Shown here: positions 6,895-16,042 of the stretch, one piece after another
Numbering within the stretch: position 1 is the first letter of the stretch
Layout of the letters: the number at the start of each line of letters is the position of its first letter
Assembly: GCF_000327485.1 (NCBI RefSeq)
Contig: NC_019943.1
Coordinates: forward strand, 2,232,001-2,296,000
DNA length: 64,000 nucleotides
Origin: Methanoregula formicica SMSP
GTDB lineage: Archaea; Halobacteriota; Methanomicrobia; Methanomicrobiales; Methanospirillaceae
Direction of reading: 5' to 3'
Translations under genes and position numbers: made by a program
The notes under the pieces: model-generated
The model's database searches: none
Told to the model about the DNA's origin: nothing
What the model saw: the letters and a program-made list of their open reading frames with translations, nothing else

Positions 6895-9480
6895 TTACGC
6901 AGATGTATCATTCCGGGAGGCTTTCACGTACTGGTAAACCACCCGGAGCAAAAACCCGACAACAAGAACCGATGCCGATGCAATGATGATCGTCAGCCAC
7001 TGCATTGCCGACAGCGGCACGGTTGCAAAGACGCTTCCCCCAAACTGGACCAGCACGATCTGGAGGAGCAGGACCATTCCCATAATCAGGAAGAACAGGG
7101 GATTTCCCTTGAAAAAGGGCGGCATCTTCCCGTCAAGGGCGCGGCAGTTAACGCCATTCCAGATCGCGGCCACAATGAAGGCCGAGAAGAAGACCGTCGT
7201 GATCTCTTCCGGCGTTGATCCGCCAAGGAAACCGGTTGCCAGCTGGAGGAGACCCCCGATGATCAGGAAGGCTCCCGTGACAAGGATCGAGAGCCACATG
7301 AACGGCGTGATGATTGTTGCATCCTGCGGGACGGGCTGGCGTTTCAGCAGCCCTGCATGCGGGGCTTCCGAGCAGAGGGCGAACGCGGCAAGGGTGTCCA
7401 TGATGATGTTGATCCAGAGGATCTGGATGATGGTGAAGGGCTCGGGATACCCGAGAAGCGGGGCGATGAAGACAAGGAGGCAGGCGCAGAAGTTGATGGT
7501 CAGCTGGAAGAGGAGGAAACGCTGGATGTTCTCATAGAGCGACCTCCCCCACCAGACCGCCTGCGTGATGGAGGCAAACGAGTCGTCGAGCAGGATGATG
7601 TCGCTTGCTTCGCGGGCTACCTCAGTCCCCGCAATGCCCATGGCAAAGCCGACATTGGCATGCTTGAGCGCAGGTGCATCGTTCGTCCCGTCACCGGTCA
7701 CGGCTACGACATCCCCGGACTTCTGGAGCGCCTGGACAAGGAGCAGCTTGTCCATGGGCTGGGCCCGGGCCATGATGTCGAGATTCCGGGCAGCCGTGAC
7801 CTGCTCGTCAGGAGAGAGCGCCCGGAAGGCCGGACCGGTCACAACGGTCCCGCCCTTGTGGATACCGGACTCCACGGCAATGGCACGGGCGGTCTCCGGG
7901 TTGTCCCCGGTCACCATCCGGACACGGATCCCCGCATTCTGGCAGGTTGCAACCGAGTCCCCGATATTGTCGCGGAGCTGGTCCCGGATCCCCACGAACC
8001 CGTCCCAGACAAGGTTCGTCTCGCTCTCGTCACCGTTCACGATCTCCTTGTGGGCAAAGGCCAGCGTCCGCATCGCACGCTTCGCAAGCGCCATGACCCC
8101 GGAAAGGTCCGGCGCCTCCACGCAGAGACCGGCGAGGATCTCCGGTGCACCCTTGACCAGGAGAAACTGCTTCCCGTTGATCTCCACAACCGTTGACATC
8201 CGTTTCCGGTTTCCATCGAAGAGGTACTGCTTTGTCTCGTGCATCTCTGCCCGGATCTGCGCATAGTCAAGGCCGTATTCCTTCAGCCAGCGGAGGAGCG
8301 CCCCCTCCGTGGAGTTGCCGATCACGATGGTTTTCCCGTCATGGGTGTCGAGGTACGCGGTCCCGTTGATGGCCGCGTTGAGGGTTATCCACCCGATGGG
8401 GGTTTTCGGGAGCGCTTCGGGCTTGACAGGGTTGCCGGCAGAGGATTCGGCAACGAGCATCTGGTTCTTTGTCAGCGTCCCGGTCTTGTCGGTGCAGATG
8501 GTGGTGGAAGACCCGATCGTCTCGCAGGCAATGAGCCTTCGCACCAGGCAGTTGGCCCGGGTCATCTTCCGCATGGCAAGGGAGAGCGAGAGGGCCACGC
8601 TCATCGGCAGGCCTTCGGGAACGGCCGCGACCACGATAACGACCGCGAGCATGAAGTAATGCAGGATATGGTTGGCGGTATCGAGGTTGAACCCGCTCAC
8701 GTCACCGGTCAGTACGCCCCGGGCAAACAGCGTGACACAGATGAGGATGGCCATCGCGTACCCGAATTTGCTGATCACGCCGGCAAGCTCCTCGAGTTTT
8801 ATCTCAAGCGGGGTCCGGGTGGCATGGTCGATCCCGAGGGACGCGGCGATCACGCCCATCTCGGCCCGGTCGCCAACCGCGCCCGCGAGGACCCGGCCTT
8901 TACCGGCCGTGACGAAAGTGCCCTTTAATACCCGTTCCCGTTCGCCTTTTTTTACCGGCTCGCTCTCTCCGGTGAATGCGGATTCGTCAACAACCAGGCC
9001 ATCCGATGCAAGGACCCAGCCGTCGGCAGGGACCGCGTCCCCGGCTTCGAGGAGAATGAGGTCGCCGACAACGATGTCACGGGACGCGACCTGGACGGGA
9101 TGTCCGTCGCGGACTACCTTGATCGCGATCTCGTCCCGGTGGGCATTTAAGACATCGAACTCCCGGCTGCTCCGGTACTCGTTGAAGAAGGCAATTCCGG
9201 TGGAGAGGAGGATCGCGGCAATGATGCCCACGGTATCAAGGAGACCGCTCCCCTGGATGAGCGAAACGACCGTGGAGATGGCAACGGCAAAGAGCAGGAT
9301 GCGGATGATGGGGTCGTCGAACTTCTCCAGGTACTGCTTCCAGAGCGGATCCCGCACCGGGGGTGTCATCATGTTTGCGCCGTACTCTGTGCGCATCGTT
9401 TCGACACGATCAGAGGAGAGGCCGGTGGTGCCGGCGATCTCCGTTAATCGTTCACGGGAAATCAGCGACTCTTCCTTCAT
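6895..9480 (-). CDS. Calcium-type (P2) cation-transporting P-ATPase
   Basis: An ATP-driven cation exporter of about 861 residues. Landmarks in order are the actuator motif TGES, membrane helix M4 with VAAVPEGLPMSVALSLSLA, phosphorylation site CTDKTGTLTKN, the nucleotide domain, the hinge TGDGTNDAPALKHANVG, and a C-terminal block of about six helices. The PEGLP motif and overall pattern place it with Ca2+ pumps of the PMCA/PMR1 type; ion choice is inferred. The start was placed at MKEESLISRERL, the beginning of the cation-ATPase N-terminal domain, rather than 50 codons upstream. It is transcribed away from the APC permease. Confidence 0.93.
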   Translation of the reverse strand: MKEESLISRERLTEIAGTTGLSSDRVETMRTEYGANMMTPPVRDPLWKQYLEKFDDPIIRILLFAVAISTVVSLIQGSGLLDTVGIIAAILLSTGIAFFNEYRSSREFDVLNAHRDEIAIKVVRDGHPVQVASRDIVVGDLILLEAGDAVPADGWVLASDGLVVDESAFTGESEPVKKGERERVLKGTFVTAGKGRVLAGAVGDRAEMGVIAASLGIDHATRTPLEIKLEELAGVISKFGYAMAILICVTLFARGVLTGDVSGFNLDTANHILHYFMLAVVIVVAAVPEGLPMSVALSLSLAMRKMTRANCLVRRLIACETIGSSTTICTDKTGTLTKNQMLVAESSAGNPVKPEALPKTPIGWITLNAAINGTAYLDTHDGKTIVIGNSTEGALLRWLKEYGLDYAQIRAEMHETKQYLFDGNRKRMSTVVEINGKQFLLVKGAPEILAGLCVEAPDLSGVMALAKRAMRTLAFAHKEIVNGDESETNLVWDGFVGIRDQLRDNIGDSVATCQNAGIRVRMVTGDNPETARAIAVESGIHKGGTVVTGPAFRALSPDEQVTAARNLDIMARAQPMDKLLLVQALQKSGDVVAVTGDGTNDAPALKHANVGFAMGIAGTEVAREASDIILLDDSFASITQAVWWGRSLYENIQRFLLFQLTINFCACLLVFIAPLLGYPEPFTIIQILWINIIMDTLAAFALCSEAPHAGLLKRQPVPQDATIITPFMWLSILVTGAFLIIGGLLQLATGFLGGSTPEEITTVFFSAFIVAAIWNGVNCRALDGKMPPFFKGNPLFFLIMGMVLLLQIVLVQFGGSVFATVPLSAMQWLTIIIASASVLVVGFLLRVVYQYVKASRNDTSA

Positions 9481-9641
9481 GGAGCATGCTCTGGTGTACT
9501 GGTCATCAGTATTGGAGCGGAGGGCGGAAAAGAGTATAGGTCTTCCCGGGAAAACCAACAGGACCCATTCGGTATGGGCCCGGAGCAGGAAAAGCGTCAG
9601 CACTTTTAACCTTCCACGGCAATCACTCATCGTTCAGAACC

Positions 9642-11105
9642 ATGGACATCCCCTCCCTCCGTGCCCGGTTTGCTTCGATCTCAGAGACCAAACCCATCAG
9701 CAAGCTGATGGAATGTACCCGGGGGCCGGGCGGGCTGAAAAAGGTCCTCTCGCCACTCGAGCTCACGCTCCTTGGGATCGGGGCGATCATCGGCACCGGG
9801 ATATTCGTCATCACGGGAGTCGTTGCCGCGAACTACTCCGGGCCGGCGCTGGTGCTCTCCTTCATCATCTCCGGCATTGCCTGCGCTTTTGCAGCGCTCT
9901 GCTATGCCGAATTCGCCGCAATGGTCCCGGTTGCCGGAAGCGCCTATACCTACGGCTATGCCTCGCTCGGGGAGATCTGGGCCTGGATCATCGGCTGGGA
10001 CCTGATCCTCGAGTATTCCGTCTCAATTGCAGCAGTTGCCGTCGGCTGGTCCGGGTACATGGAGAACATCCTGTCCAGCGCCGGAATCGCCCTGCCGGCC
10101 GCACTGGCCGGTCCGCCCGGTACTGACGGCGGGATCCTCAACCTCCCGGCGATCCTCATCATCCTTGTGATAACCGGGCTGCTTGTGCTTGGTGTGAAAG
10201 AGAGCGCCCGTGTCAATACTGCCGTTGTCATCATCAAGATCAGCGTGATCCTCCTCTTCCTGTTCCTCGCGTTCTCGCACATCAACCCGGCCAACTGGAG
10301 CCCGTTCATGCCCTTTGGGTGGGGCGGCGTTATCACCGGTGCTGCAATCGTCTTTTTTGCCTATATCGGGTTCGATGCCGTATCCACGGCAGCCGAAGAG
10401 GTGAAAGACCCGCAGAGGAACGTCCCCATCGGCATCATCGGGTCCTTACTCATCGCCACGGTTCTCTATCTCGCCGTCTCTGTCGTCCTGACCGGCATTG
10501 TCCCGTACTACCAGTTTGCCGGAACCTCGGCTCCCGTTGCATTTGCACTCGGGGAGATCGGGATCAGCTGGGGCTCTGCCCTTGTTGCAGTCGGGGCCAT
10601 CTGCGGTATCACTTCGGTGCTCATTGTCCTGATGTACGGCCAGACCCGGATCTTCTTTGCCATGTCCCGCGACGGGCTCCTGCCGGGCATGTTCCGGAAC
10701 CTGCATCCGGTGTACCGTACTCCTGTCAGGGCAACCCTGCTTGTCGGCATTGCAACATCCCTCATCGCGGGTTTCCTCCCGCTCCAGGCCATTGCGGAAC
10801 TGGTCAACATCGGGACGCTGGCGGCATTCATCATTGTCTCCGTGGGGATAATCGTCCTGAGGAGGACGCGGCCGGAGATCGACCGCCCGTTCCGGTGCCC
10901 CCTTGTTCCGCTCATTCCCGTTCTGTGCATCATCTTCTGCTCAGTCCTGATCATCATGCTCCCTCTGGTGACCCATCTCCGGTTTGTCCTCTGGCTCGCA
11001 ATCGGCCTCATCATGTATTTTGCCTACGGTACCAGCCATTCCCGGCTCCATGACGACACTGCCGGCATGGAGTGCTGGGATGCGGGCAGCAGCGGCAAAC
11101 CCTGA
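9642..11105 (+). CDS. APC-superfamily amino acid permease (CAT type)
   Basis: A membrane transporter of 487 residues with about 12 helices. The first helix carries GIGAIIGTGIFVITG, the substrate-binding loop signature of the amino acid-polyamine-organocation family, and helix 6 has FFAYIGFDAVSTAAEEVKDP, the cationic amino acid transporter form. A TATA-like CTTTTAAC at 9603-9610 lies about 35 nt before the ATG and no clear ribosome binding site is seen, so the mRNA is probably almost leaderless. Substrate is likely an amino acid or amine; exact substrate unknown. Confidence 0.92.
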   Translation: MDIPSLRARFASISETKPISKLMECTRGPGGLKKVLSPLELTLLGIGAIIGTGIFVITGVVAANYSGPALVLSFIISGIACAFAALCYAEFAAMVPVAGSAYTYGYASLGEIWAWIIGWDLILEYSVSIAAVAVGWSGYMENILSSAGIALPAALAGPPGTDGGILNLPAILIILVITGLLVLGVKESARVNTAVVIIKISVILLFLFLAFSHINPANWSPFMPFGWGGVITGAAIVFFAYIGFDAVSTAAEEVKDPQRNVPIGIIGSLLIATVLYLAVSVVLTGIVPYYQFAGTSAPVAFALGEIGISWGSALVAVGAICGITSVLIVLMYGQTRIFFAMSRDGLLPGMFRNLHPVYRTPVRATLLVGIATSLIAGFLPLQAIAELVNIGTLAAFIIVSVGIIVLRRTRPEIDRPFRCPLVPLIPVLCIIFCSVLIIMLPLVTHLRFVLWLAIGLIMYFAYGTSHSRLHDDTAGMECWDAGSSGKP

Positions 11106-11133
11106 TGCATTCCCCAAAGGAGAACTGTAACCC

Positions 11134-11970
11134 TCAGATCACTACCGCGTTCCGGAACCTCCACCAGGCAAGGGCAAACATGATTGCAGTAAAAAGGACA
11201 AGGCCCAGGAACGAGAGCAGGATATCCGCCTGCGTAAAAGCATAGTGGTGGCCGAGAGCATAAAAATCCGGGCCGATCGCGAAGTAACGGATACCGTTGA
11301 TGAGCAGGGTCATCGGGTTGTATGCAGAAACGATCCGGAGCACTTCGGGGAAGTTGTCAATCGGGTAGAGGGCATTGCTTGCAAAAAAGATCGGCATGGT
11401 AAGAAGCGTCATGACACCCTGGAGCCCCTCCGGGCTTTCCATGGAAATGGCAATCGCTGCCGAGAGGAAGAGGAAACCGAGAGCGAACAGGGCGACAAAC
11501 AGAAGGACCCCGGCAATGCCGATCACGATCCGGAGGGGTGTGAAGCCGGCAAAGAACGCAGCGCCGATCAGGACACCGAAGCCCATGATGATGACGGCCT
11601 GGATAAAGGACTTGGTCACGCCGGAAAGGGCGATGCCGGCAACGATATGGTTCCGGCTCACCGGGCTTGCCAGGATCTCCCGCATGAGGCCCCAGTTCTT
11701 GTCGAACAGGATCACGATCCCCGAGAAGAGGCTTGTGAACAGCGTGGTCATCGCGATGATGCCGCAGCCCATGAACGTGAGGTACCCCACAGCTTTTGCC
11801 CCCTCCGGAACGGGCATGCCTGCCATCACCGCGTCGAAGTTGCTTGCCATGGCAATGCCAAAGAAGGCGAGCCAGAGCGCCGGCTGGAGGAGTGAGGAGA
11901 CAAGCAGGGACTTGAACCGGACGAACCGGATCATGTCCCGCCAGTAGATGGTTAAAAAGCCGTCCTGCAT
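11134..11970 (-). CDS. ABC-2 type exporter permease (DrrB-like)
   Basis: Membrane half of an ABC exporter: about six hydrophobic segments, with the ABC-2 region around GCGIIAMTTLFTSLFSGIVI and LMREILASPVSRNHIV. It is 278 residues, normal for DrrB/NodJ-type permeases. It begins 2 nt after the stop of its ATPase gene, so the two are co-translated. Such pairs export lipids, antibiotics or polysaccharides; substrate unknown here. Confidence 0.9.
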   Translation of the reverse strand: MQDGFLTIYWRDMIRFVRFKSLLVSSLLQPALWLAFFGIAMASNFDAVMAGMPVPEGAKAVGYLTFMGCGIIAMTTLFTSLFSGIVILFDKNWGLMREILASPVSRNHIVAGIALSGVTKSFIQAVIIMGFGVLIGAAFFAGFTPLRIVIGIAGVLLFVALFALGFLFLSAAIAISMESPEGLQGVMTLLTMPIFFASNALYPIDNFPEVLRIVSAYNPMTLLINGIRYFAIGPDFYALGHHYAFTQADILLSFLGLVLFTAIMFALAWWRFRNAVVI

Positions 11971-11972
11971 GT

Positions 11973-13007
11973 TCAGTGCCTCGCTGCCCGCAAAAACCCG
12001 CCCCGCGCCGGCTGCTGCCCCTCGTCGCGGATCTCTTTTCCCGTGTAAAAGACAAAGACATCGTCCATGGTCGGTTTCTTCAGGTTGATGGTGGTGATCG
12101 CAATGCCCGCTTCCCGCAACGTGTCGATGACACCGGGCAGGAGCCGGGTCCCGTCCTCGTTCACCATCAGGACAATCCCCTGTTTCTTCTCCGTGATCTC
12201 CCGCACGGAGGGGAGGGATTCGAGCAGCCGGCGGGCGGCCGGGTTGTCGCTAGTCTCAAGGTAGATCAGGTCCTGCCCGAGCGTGTTCTTCAGCTGCCAG
12301 GGAGTCCCCGTGATGATGATCTTCCCGTGGTCAATGATGCTGATCCGGTCCGAGAGCTGGTCTGCCTCGTCCATGTAATGCGTTGTCAAAAAGATGGTCG
12401 TGCCCTCGCGGTTCACGCTACGGATATACTCCCACATCCGCATCCGGGTCTGCGGGTCAAGCCCGATGGTCGGTTCGTCCAGGAAGAGGACGAGGGGACG
12501 GGTCATCAGCCCGCGGGCGATCTCGAGCCGGCGCTTCATCCCGCCGGAGAGTTTCTTGGTCAGTTCGTTCCGTTTCGCATCGAGCTGGACCAGGTTCAGC
12601 AGTTCTTCGATCCGTTCCCGGCGCTCCGCAAGTGGCATGCCATACAGCCGCCCGTGGAACTCCAGGATCTCCCAGACGGTCATATCCCGGTCGAGCGTAA
12701 TATCCTGGAATACGATCCCGATGGATTCACGGATCTTCTGCGGGTCGGTTTTCACGTCGTGCCCGGCTATCGTTGCCTTCCCGTTCTGGAGGGCAAGAAG
12801 CGTGATCAGGACATTGATGGCCGTACTCTTCCCGGCACCGTTCGGCCCCAGAAACGAGAAGATTTCACCCTTTTTGACGGAGAAACTGATCCCGTCCACC
12901 GCTTTGAAGCCCCCGTAGGTATGTTCGAGAGCCTCTACGAGGATGATCGGAGCATCTCCCGCGGGCACCGGTCCTGCCATGCAGGAATATTCCGGGTGGA
13001 TCTCCAT
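11973..13007 (-). CDS. ABC exporter ATP-binding protein (DrrA-like)
   Basis: ATPase subunit for the downstream ABC-2 permease. Walker A is LGPNGAGKST, the Q-loop is FQDITLDRDMTV, the signature is LSGGMKRRLEIARG, Walker B is LVLFLDEPTIGLDP and the H-switch is TTHYMDEADQLSDR. A C-terminal domain of about 90 residues (from LIYLETSDNP) ends in a low-complexity tail, as in DrrA-type proteins. It lies 29 nt after a broken methyltransferase gene, and the whole group probably forms one transcript from 14346. Confidence 0.94.
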   Translation of the reverse strand: MEIHPEYSCMAGPVPAGDAPIILVEALEHTYGGFKAVDGISFSVKKGEIFSFLGPNGAGKSTAINVLITLLALQNGKATIAGHDVKTDPQKIRESIGIVFQDITLDRDMTVWEILEFHGRLYGMPLAERRERIEELLNLVQLDAKRNELTKKLSGGMKRRLEIARGLMTRPLVLFLDEPTIGLDPQTRMRMWEYIRSVNREGTTIFLTTHYMDEADQLSDRISIIDHGKIIITGTPWQLKNTLGQDLIYLETSDNPAARRLLESLPSVREITEKKQGIVLMVNEDGTRLLPGVIDTLREAGIAITTINLKKPTMDDVFVFYTGKEIRDEGQQPARGGFLRAARH

Positions 13008-13036
13008 AAACCCAGTGATCGGGGTAGTTTGCGATG

Positions 13037-13556
13037 CTATTGTTCCTGCTCCTTTCTGCCGGTCATGAGAAAGACCGTGAACGGCCGGATCTCCCCGGAA
13101 GGTGACTCTTTCTGCACGATGGCGGCAGTCCGGTTACGGACATGGGCGAGCCCCGCTGCTTCGAAATGGGTTTTCATCATGCACCGGTCAAATCCGTTAT
13201 GGAACACCCCCTCCGGAGTGTCATGAAACTTCCCGTTATCGCAGTCAAGGTCCGCGATGGCAAGGGTGCCGCCGCGTTTCAGCACCCGGAGAAGGATCTC
13301 AAGGATTGGGCGCACATCCCGTATGTGGTGAACCGTCATGCTGCTCATCACCAGATCATACTGTCCCTCCAACCGGTCGCCGTGTTCCAGGTCGATGCAC
13401 CGGGTTGTTACATTGATGAGATGCTGCGATCTGACCTTCTCCTCAAGAACCGCAAGCATCCCGGGCGAGCTTCGCTCTCCGGGGTTTGTCATCCCAGGTT
13501 GCAGCCTTGCCGTCAAACGTGTTCGTCTCACGGTGCACAGGAGTGTCGCCGGCCAT
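13037..13556 (-). pseudogene. Class I SAM methyltransferase broken by an internal deletion
   Basis: ATG at 13556, with GGTGA 7 nt upstream, opens a frame reading MAGDTPVHRETNTFDGKAATW and then KPRRAKLARD, a typical N-terminus for this family. At 13458 the frame runs into a stop. The rest of the enzyme (SPGMLAVLEEK, then YDLVMSSMTVHHI and so on to 13037) continues in another frame. The SAM-binding motif I segment (VLDxGCGTG type) that should lie between these parts is absent. The 15 nt at 13457-13471 (AGCTCGCCCGGGATG) encode the end of the first part in one frame and the start of the second in the other, as expected if two copies of this repeat recombined and lost the DNA between them. Confidence 0.75.
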
Positions 13557-13605
13557 GGGTTTTCACCGGATGTAGGCGGGACAGAGGGAAAAATGCTCGC
13601 CTCAT

Positions 13606-14346
13606 TCACGCCCGGATCTTTTCCGCGATTATCGCAATCAACCCTTCGCCTGCCATATGCTCATCTATCCGCAGGCCTGCATGTTCCAGTTCACGGAGCA
13701 GAAACGCTAGTGTGATCCGGATCTTCTCGTACGAACTTGCACTTCTCTCCCACGTTCCGGACTGGTGCGAGTAGACAATGTCAGTCACGCCGACACACTT
13801 TTCATCGTACTCCAGCCTGCACAGGAAGATTCGATCTGCATCCCGGCGTACCGGAAGGACAACAGTCTCCCCTATCTCTCCCGGAGTATAATCCCGGAGC
13901 GTGAGAACAAACTTCCCGCCCGGCACGAGTTCCGTATAACACTGCCGGAGCAGGTCCCGGACAGAACCGGCACCCGGCAGGTGCGCCAGCGTGTCGCCCA
14001 TGCAGACGATGAGTTCCGGGTCCCTGCCGGCCCAGAGCGGGAAATCAAGGATATCCCCTTCAACGGTGGCGATACCCGGGGCACGGTGCACCAGCTCCCG
14101 GAGGAGCGGCCGGCAGAAATCCACGGCCGTAACCCGGAATCCCGCTTCCGCAAGGGGAATTGCCGCAAAACCGCAGCCCGCCCCAAGGTCTATGGCGGTA
14201 CCGGTAGAGCGGGGGACAATGCCCGCCTGAACGAAAAACCTGCGGTTCCGTTCCAGGTTACTGTCGAAACCCCCGGCCATCCAGGCATACTGCCCGGCCA
14301 GGAAACGGTCGTAGTGCTCTTTCACCGGCATGGCAGAGGGGGTCAT
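13606..14346 (-). CDS. Class I SAM-dependent methyltransferase
   Basis: An intact Rossmann-fold methyltransferase of 246 residues. Motif I is AIDLGAGCGFAAIPLAEAG followed by the acidic AVD, motif II is around LIVCMGDTLAHL, and motif III is LVPGGKFVLTLRDY. The N-terminus MPVKEHYDRFLAGQYAWMAG matches small-molecule methyltransferases of the UbiE/Tam type. Substrate unknown. It is the first gene of a minus-strand group with the broken methyltransferase and the ABC exporter, and is transcribed away from pth2. Confidence 0.85.
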   Translation of the reverse strand: MTPSAMPVKEHYDRFLAGQYAWMAGGFDSNLERNRRFFVQAGIVPRSTGTAIDLGAGCGFAAIPLAEAGFRVTAVDFCRPLLRELVHRAPGIATVEGDILDFPLWAGRDPELIVCMGDTLAHLPGAGSVRDLLRQCYTELVPGGKFVLTLRDYTPGEIGETVVLPVRRDADRIFLCRLEYDEKCVGVTDIVYSHQSGTWERSASSYEKIRITLAFLLRELEHAGLRIDEHMAGEGLIAIIAEKIRA

Positions 14347-14408
14347 GGTTATCGATCGTTTGCCTTCCTGCTATACTTATTTGACGTGCCAGAACCAAGT
14401 ATACGCCA

Positions 14409-14771
14409 ATGGTTAAAGAGCCCGAATTCCGGTACAAGCAGTGCCTGATCATCAGGAACGATGTCAAGATGAGCTGCGGCAAGCGGTGTGCCCAGGCCGG
14501 CCATGCCGCCATCGGTGCCTACAATGCCGCGGACAAGGCGCTCCAGAAGGCATGGCTCTCCGAGGGGCAGAAGAAGGTCGTCCTGAAGGCAAACGATGAG
14601 CGGACCCTGTACGAGCTGAAGGTGCTTGCCGAGCGGAACGGCATCTCGACATCCCTGATCCAGGACGCCGGCATGACCGAAATCCCGCCGGGCACGATCA
14701 CGGCGCTCGGCCTTGGTCCGGCAAAGAGCGAGGACCTTGACCGGATTACCGGAACGCTCACCCTGTTATGA
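14409..14771 (+). CDS. pth2: Peptidyl-tRNA hydrolase, archaeal type (Pth2)
   Basis: Releases peptides from prematurely dissociated peptidyl-tRNA. The 120-residue protein has the complete Pth2 pattern: KQCLIIRNDVKMSCGKRCAQAGHAA at the N-terminus, LKANDERTLYELKVLAE in the middle and IQDAGMTEIPPGTITALGLGP near the end. No ribosome binding site is obvious and a TATA-like stretch lies about 30 nt upstream, suggesting a leaderless mRNA. Its stop overlaps the truD start as ATGA, so the two are translationally coupled. Confidence 0.97.
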   Translation: MVKEPEFRYKQCLIIRNDVKMSCGKRCAQAGHAAIGAYNAADKALQKAWLSEGQKKVVLKANDERTLYELKVLAERNGISTSLIQDAGMTEIPPGTITALGLGPAKSEDLDRITGTLTLL

Positions 14772-16042
14772 GAGAGAGCACCTTCCCCCTCGAACGCGAG
14801 CTCGGGATGCGCTGGTATGCCAGCGATGGCGACGGGATCGGCGGCAGGCTCCGCTCCAGTCCCTCGGACTTTATCGTGGAGGAGATCCCGATCGAGGGAA
14901 AGGGCGGCACTGCAGGCCCATACCTCATCTGCCGGCTGACCAAGACCAACTGGGAACTCCAGCACGCGGTCAGGGAGATCGCAAAACGGCTCGGGATCAG
15001 CCACCGCCGGATCGGGTGGGCCGGTACCAAGGACCGGAACGCGATAACAACACAATGGATCTCGATCTATGACGTTACCGAAGAACAGGTGCGGGGCGTG
15101 CAGCTCAAAGACATTGTCCTTGAACCGCTGCGGAATGCCAACGAGGCCCTCGCCCTCGGCCAGCTGGAAGGGAACCGGTTTGCGCTGGTGATCCGGGACA
15201 CCGATCCGAATGACCTTGCCGGGCGGGTAGAGGCGATAACCGGGACTGTCCGCGAAGCTGTCCCCAACTTTTTCGGACTCCAGCGTTTCGGCGCGATCCG
15301 CCCGGTCACCCACGCGGTCGGCGAATGGATATTGCGGGACAACTACGAGCAGGCGGTCCTCACGTACATCGGCCTCCCGTTCCCTTCTGAGAACGAAGAC
15401 GTCCGGGCCGTCCGCACCGCGTTTCTCGAAACCCGCGACCCGGCACCGGCGCTCCGCAACCTTCCCGTCCAGATGAATTACGAACGGGCCATGCTCCAGC
15501 ATCTCCACAATAACCCGGGCGACTATGCCGGGGCCCTCCGCGAGCTCCCGCCCAAGCTCCTCTCCATGTTCGTCTCTGCATTCCAGTCGTACATCTTCAA
15601 CTGTGCCCTGAGCCGGAGGTTCGACGACGGGGTCGCACTCACGGAACCGGTGCCGGGCGACCACCTGGTCTTTGCCAATGGCCGGACAGATACGGTAACC
15701 GCCACAAACGCCGCGGCCGCCGCCCTCCATATCCGGCGCGGCCGGTGCAGCATCGCCCTCTTCATGCCCGGTCGCGGAAACAGCAGCGGCCCGGTTCTTA
15801 AGGAACCGGTCATGGACGGACTTCTTGCGGAGAAGAATATCACGCCGGATGACTTTGCCCGGGCCTCGCGCTTTGTCGGCACGAAGTTTGAGGGGGCGTT
15901 CCGCCCCATCTCGCTCAAAACAGAGATTGAGTATTCCACCGGGGAGACGGACGTGACGCTGAAGTTCACGCTCCCGCCCGGCCATTACGCGACAACGGTC
16001 TGCCGCGAGTACATGAAAGCTGATCCCGTGCGGATGGTCTAA
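14768..16042 (+). CDS. truD: tRNA pseudouridine(13) synthase TruD
   Basis: Converts U13 of tRNA (and, in archaea, possibly other sites) to pseudouridine. The TruD signature GWAGTKDRNAITTQ carries the catalytic Asp; the N-terminal SDFIVEEIP and the later NFFGLQRFG and FVSAFQSYIFN blocks are also family hallmarks. At 424 residues it is a full archaeal-length enzyme with the inserted TRUD domain. It overlaps pth2 by 4 nt and its 3' end overlaps the convergent sppA by 4 nt. Confidence 0.97.
   Translation: MRESTFPLERELGMRWYASDGDGIGGRLRSSPSDFIVEEIPIEGKGGTAGPYLICRLTKTNWELQHAVREIAKRLGISHRRIGWAGTKDRNAITTQWISIYDVTEEQVRGVQLKDIVLEPLRNANEALALGQLEGNRFALVIRDTDPNDLAGRVEAITGTVREAVPNFFGLQRFGAIRPVTHAVGEWILRDNYEQAVLTYIGLPFPSENEDVRAVRTAFLETRDPAPALRNLPVQMNYERAMLQHLHNNPGDYAGALRELPPKLLSMFVSAFQSYIFNCALSRRFDDGVALTEPVPGDHLVFANGRTDTVTATNAAAAALHIRRGRCSIALFMPGRGNSSGPVLKEPVMDGLLAEKNITPDDFARASRFVGTKFEGAFRPISLKTEIEYSTGETDVTLKFTLPPGHYATTVCREYMKADPVRMV

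Noticed and set aside
14519-15985. A 488-codon open frame on the minus strand
   Set aside because: It is antisense to truD and pth2, which have complete family motifs; the long frame is a by-product of high GC content.
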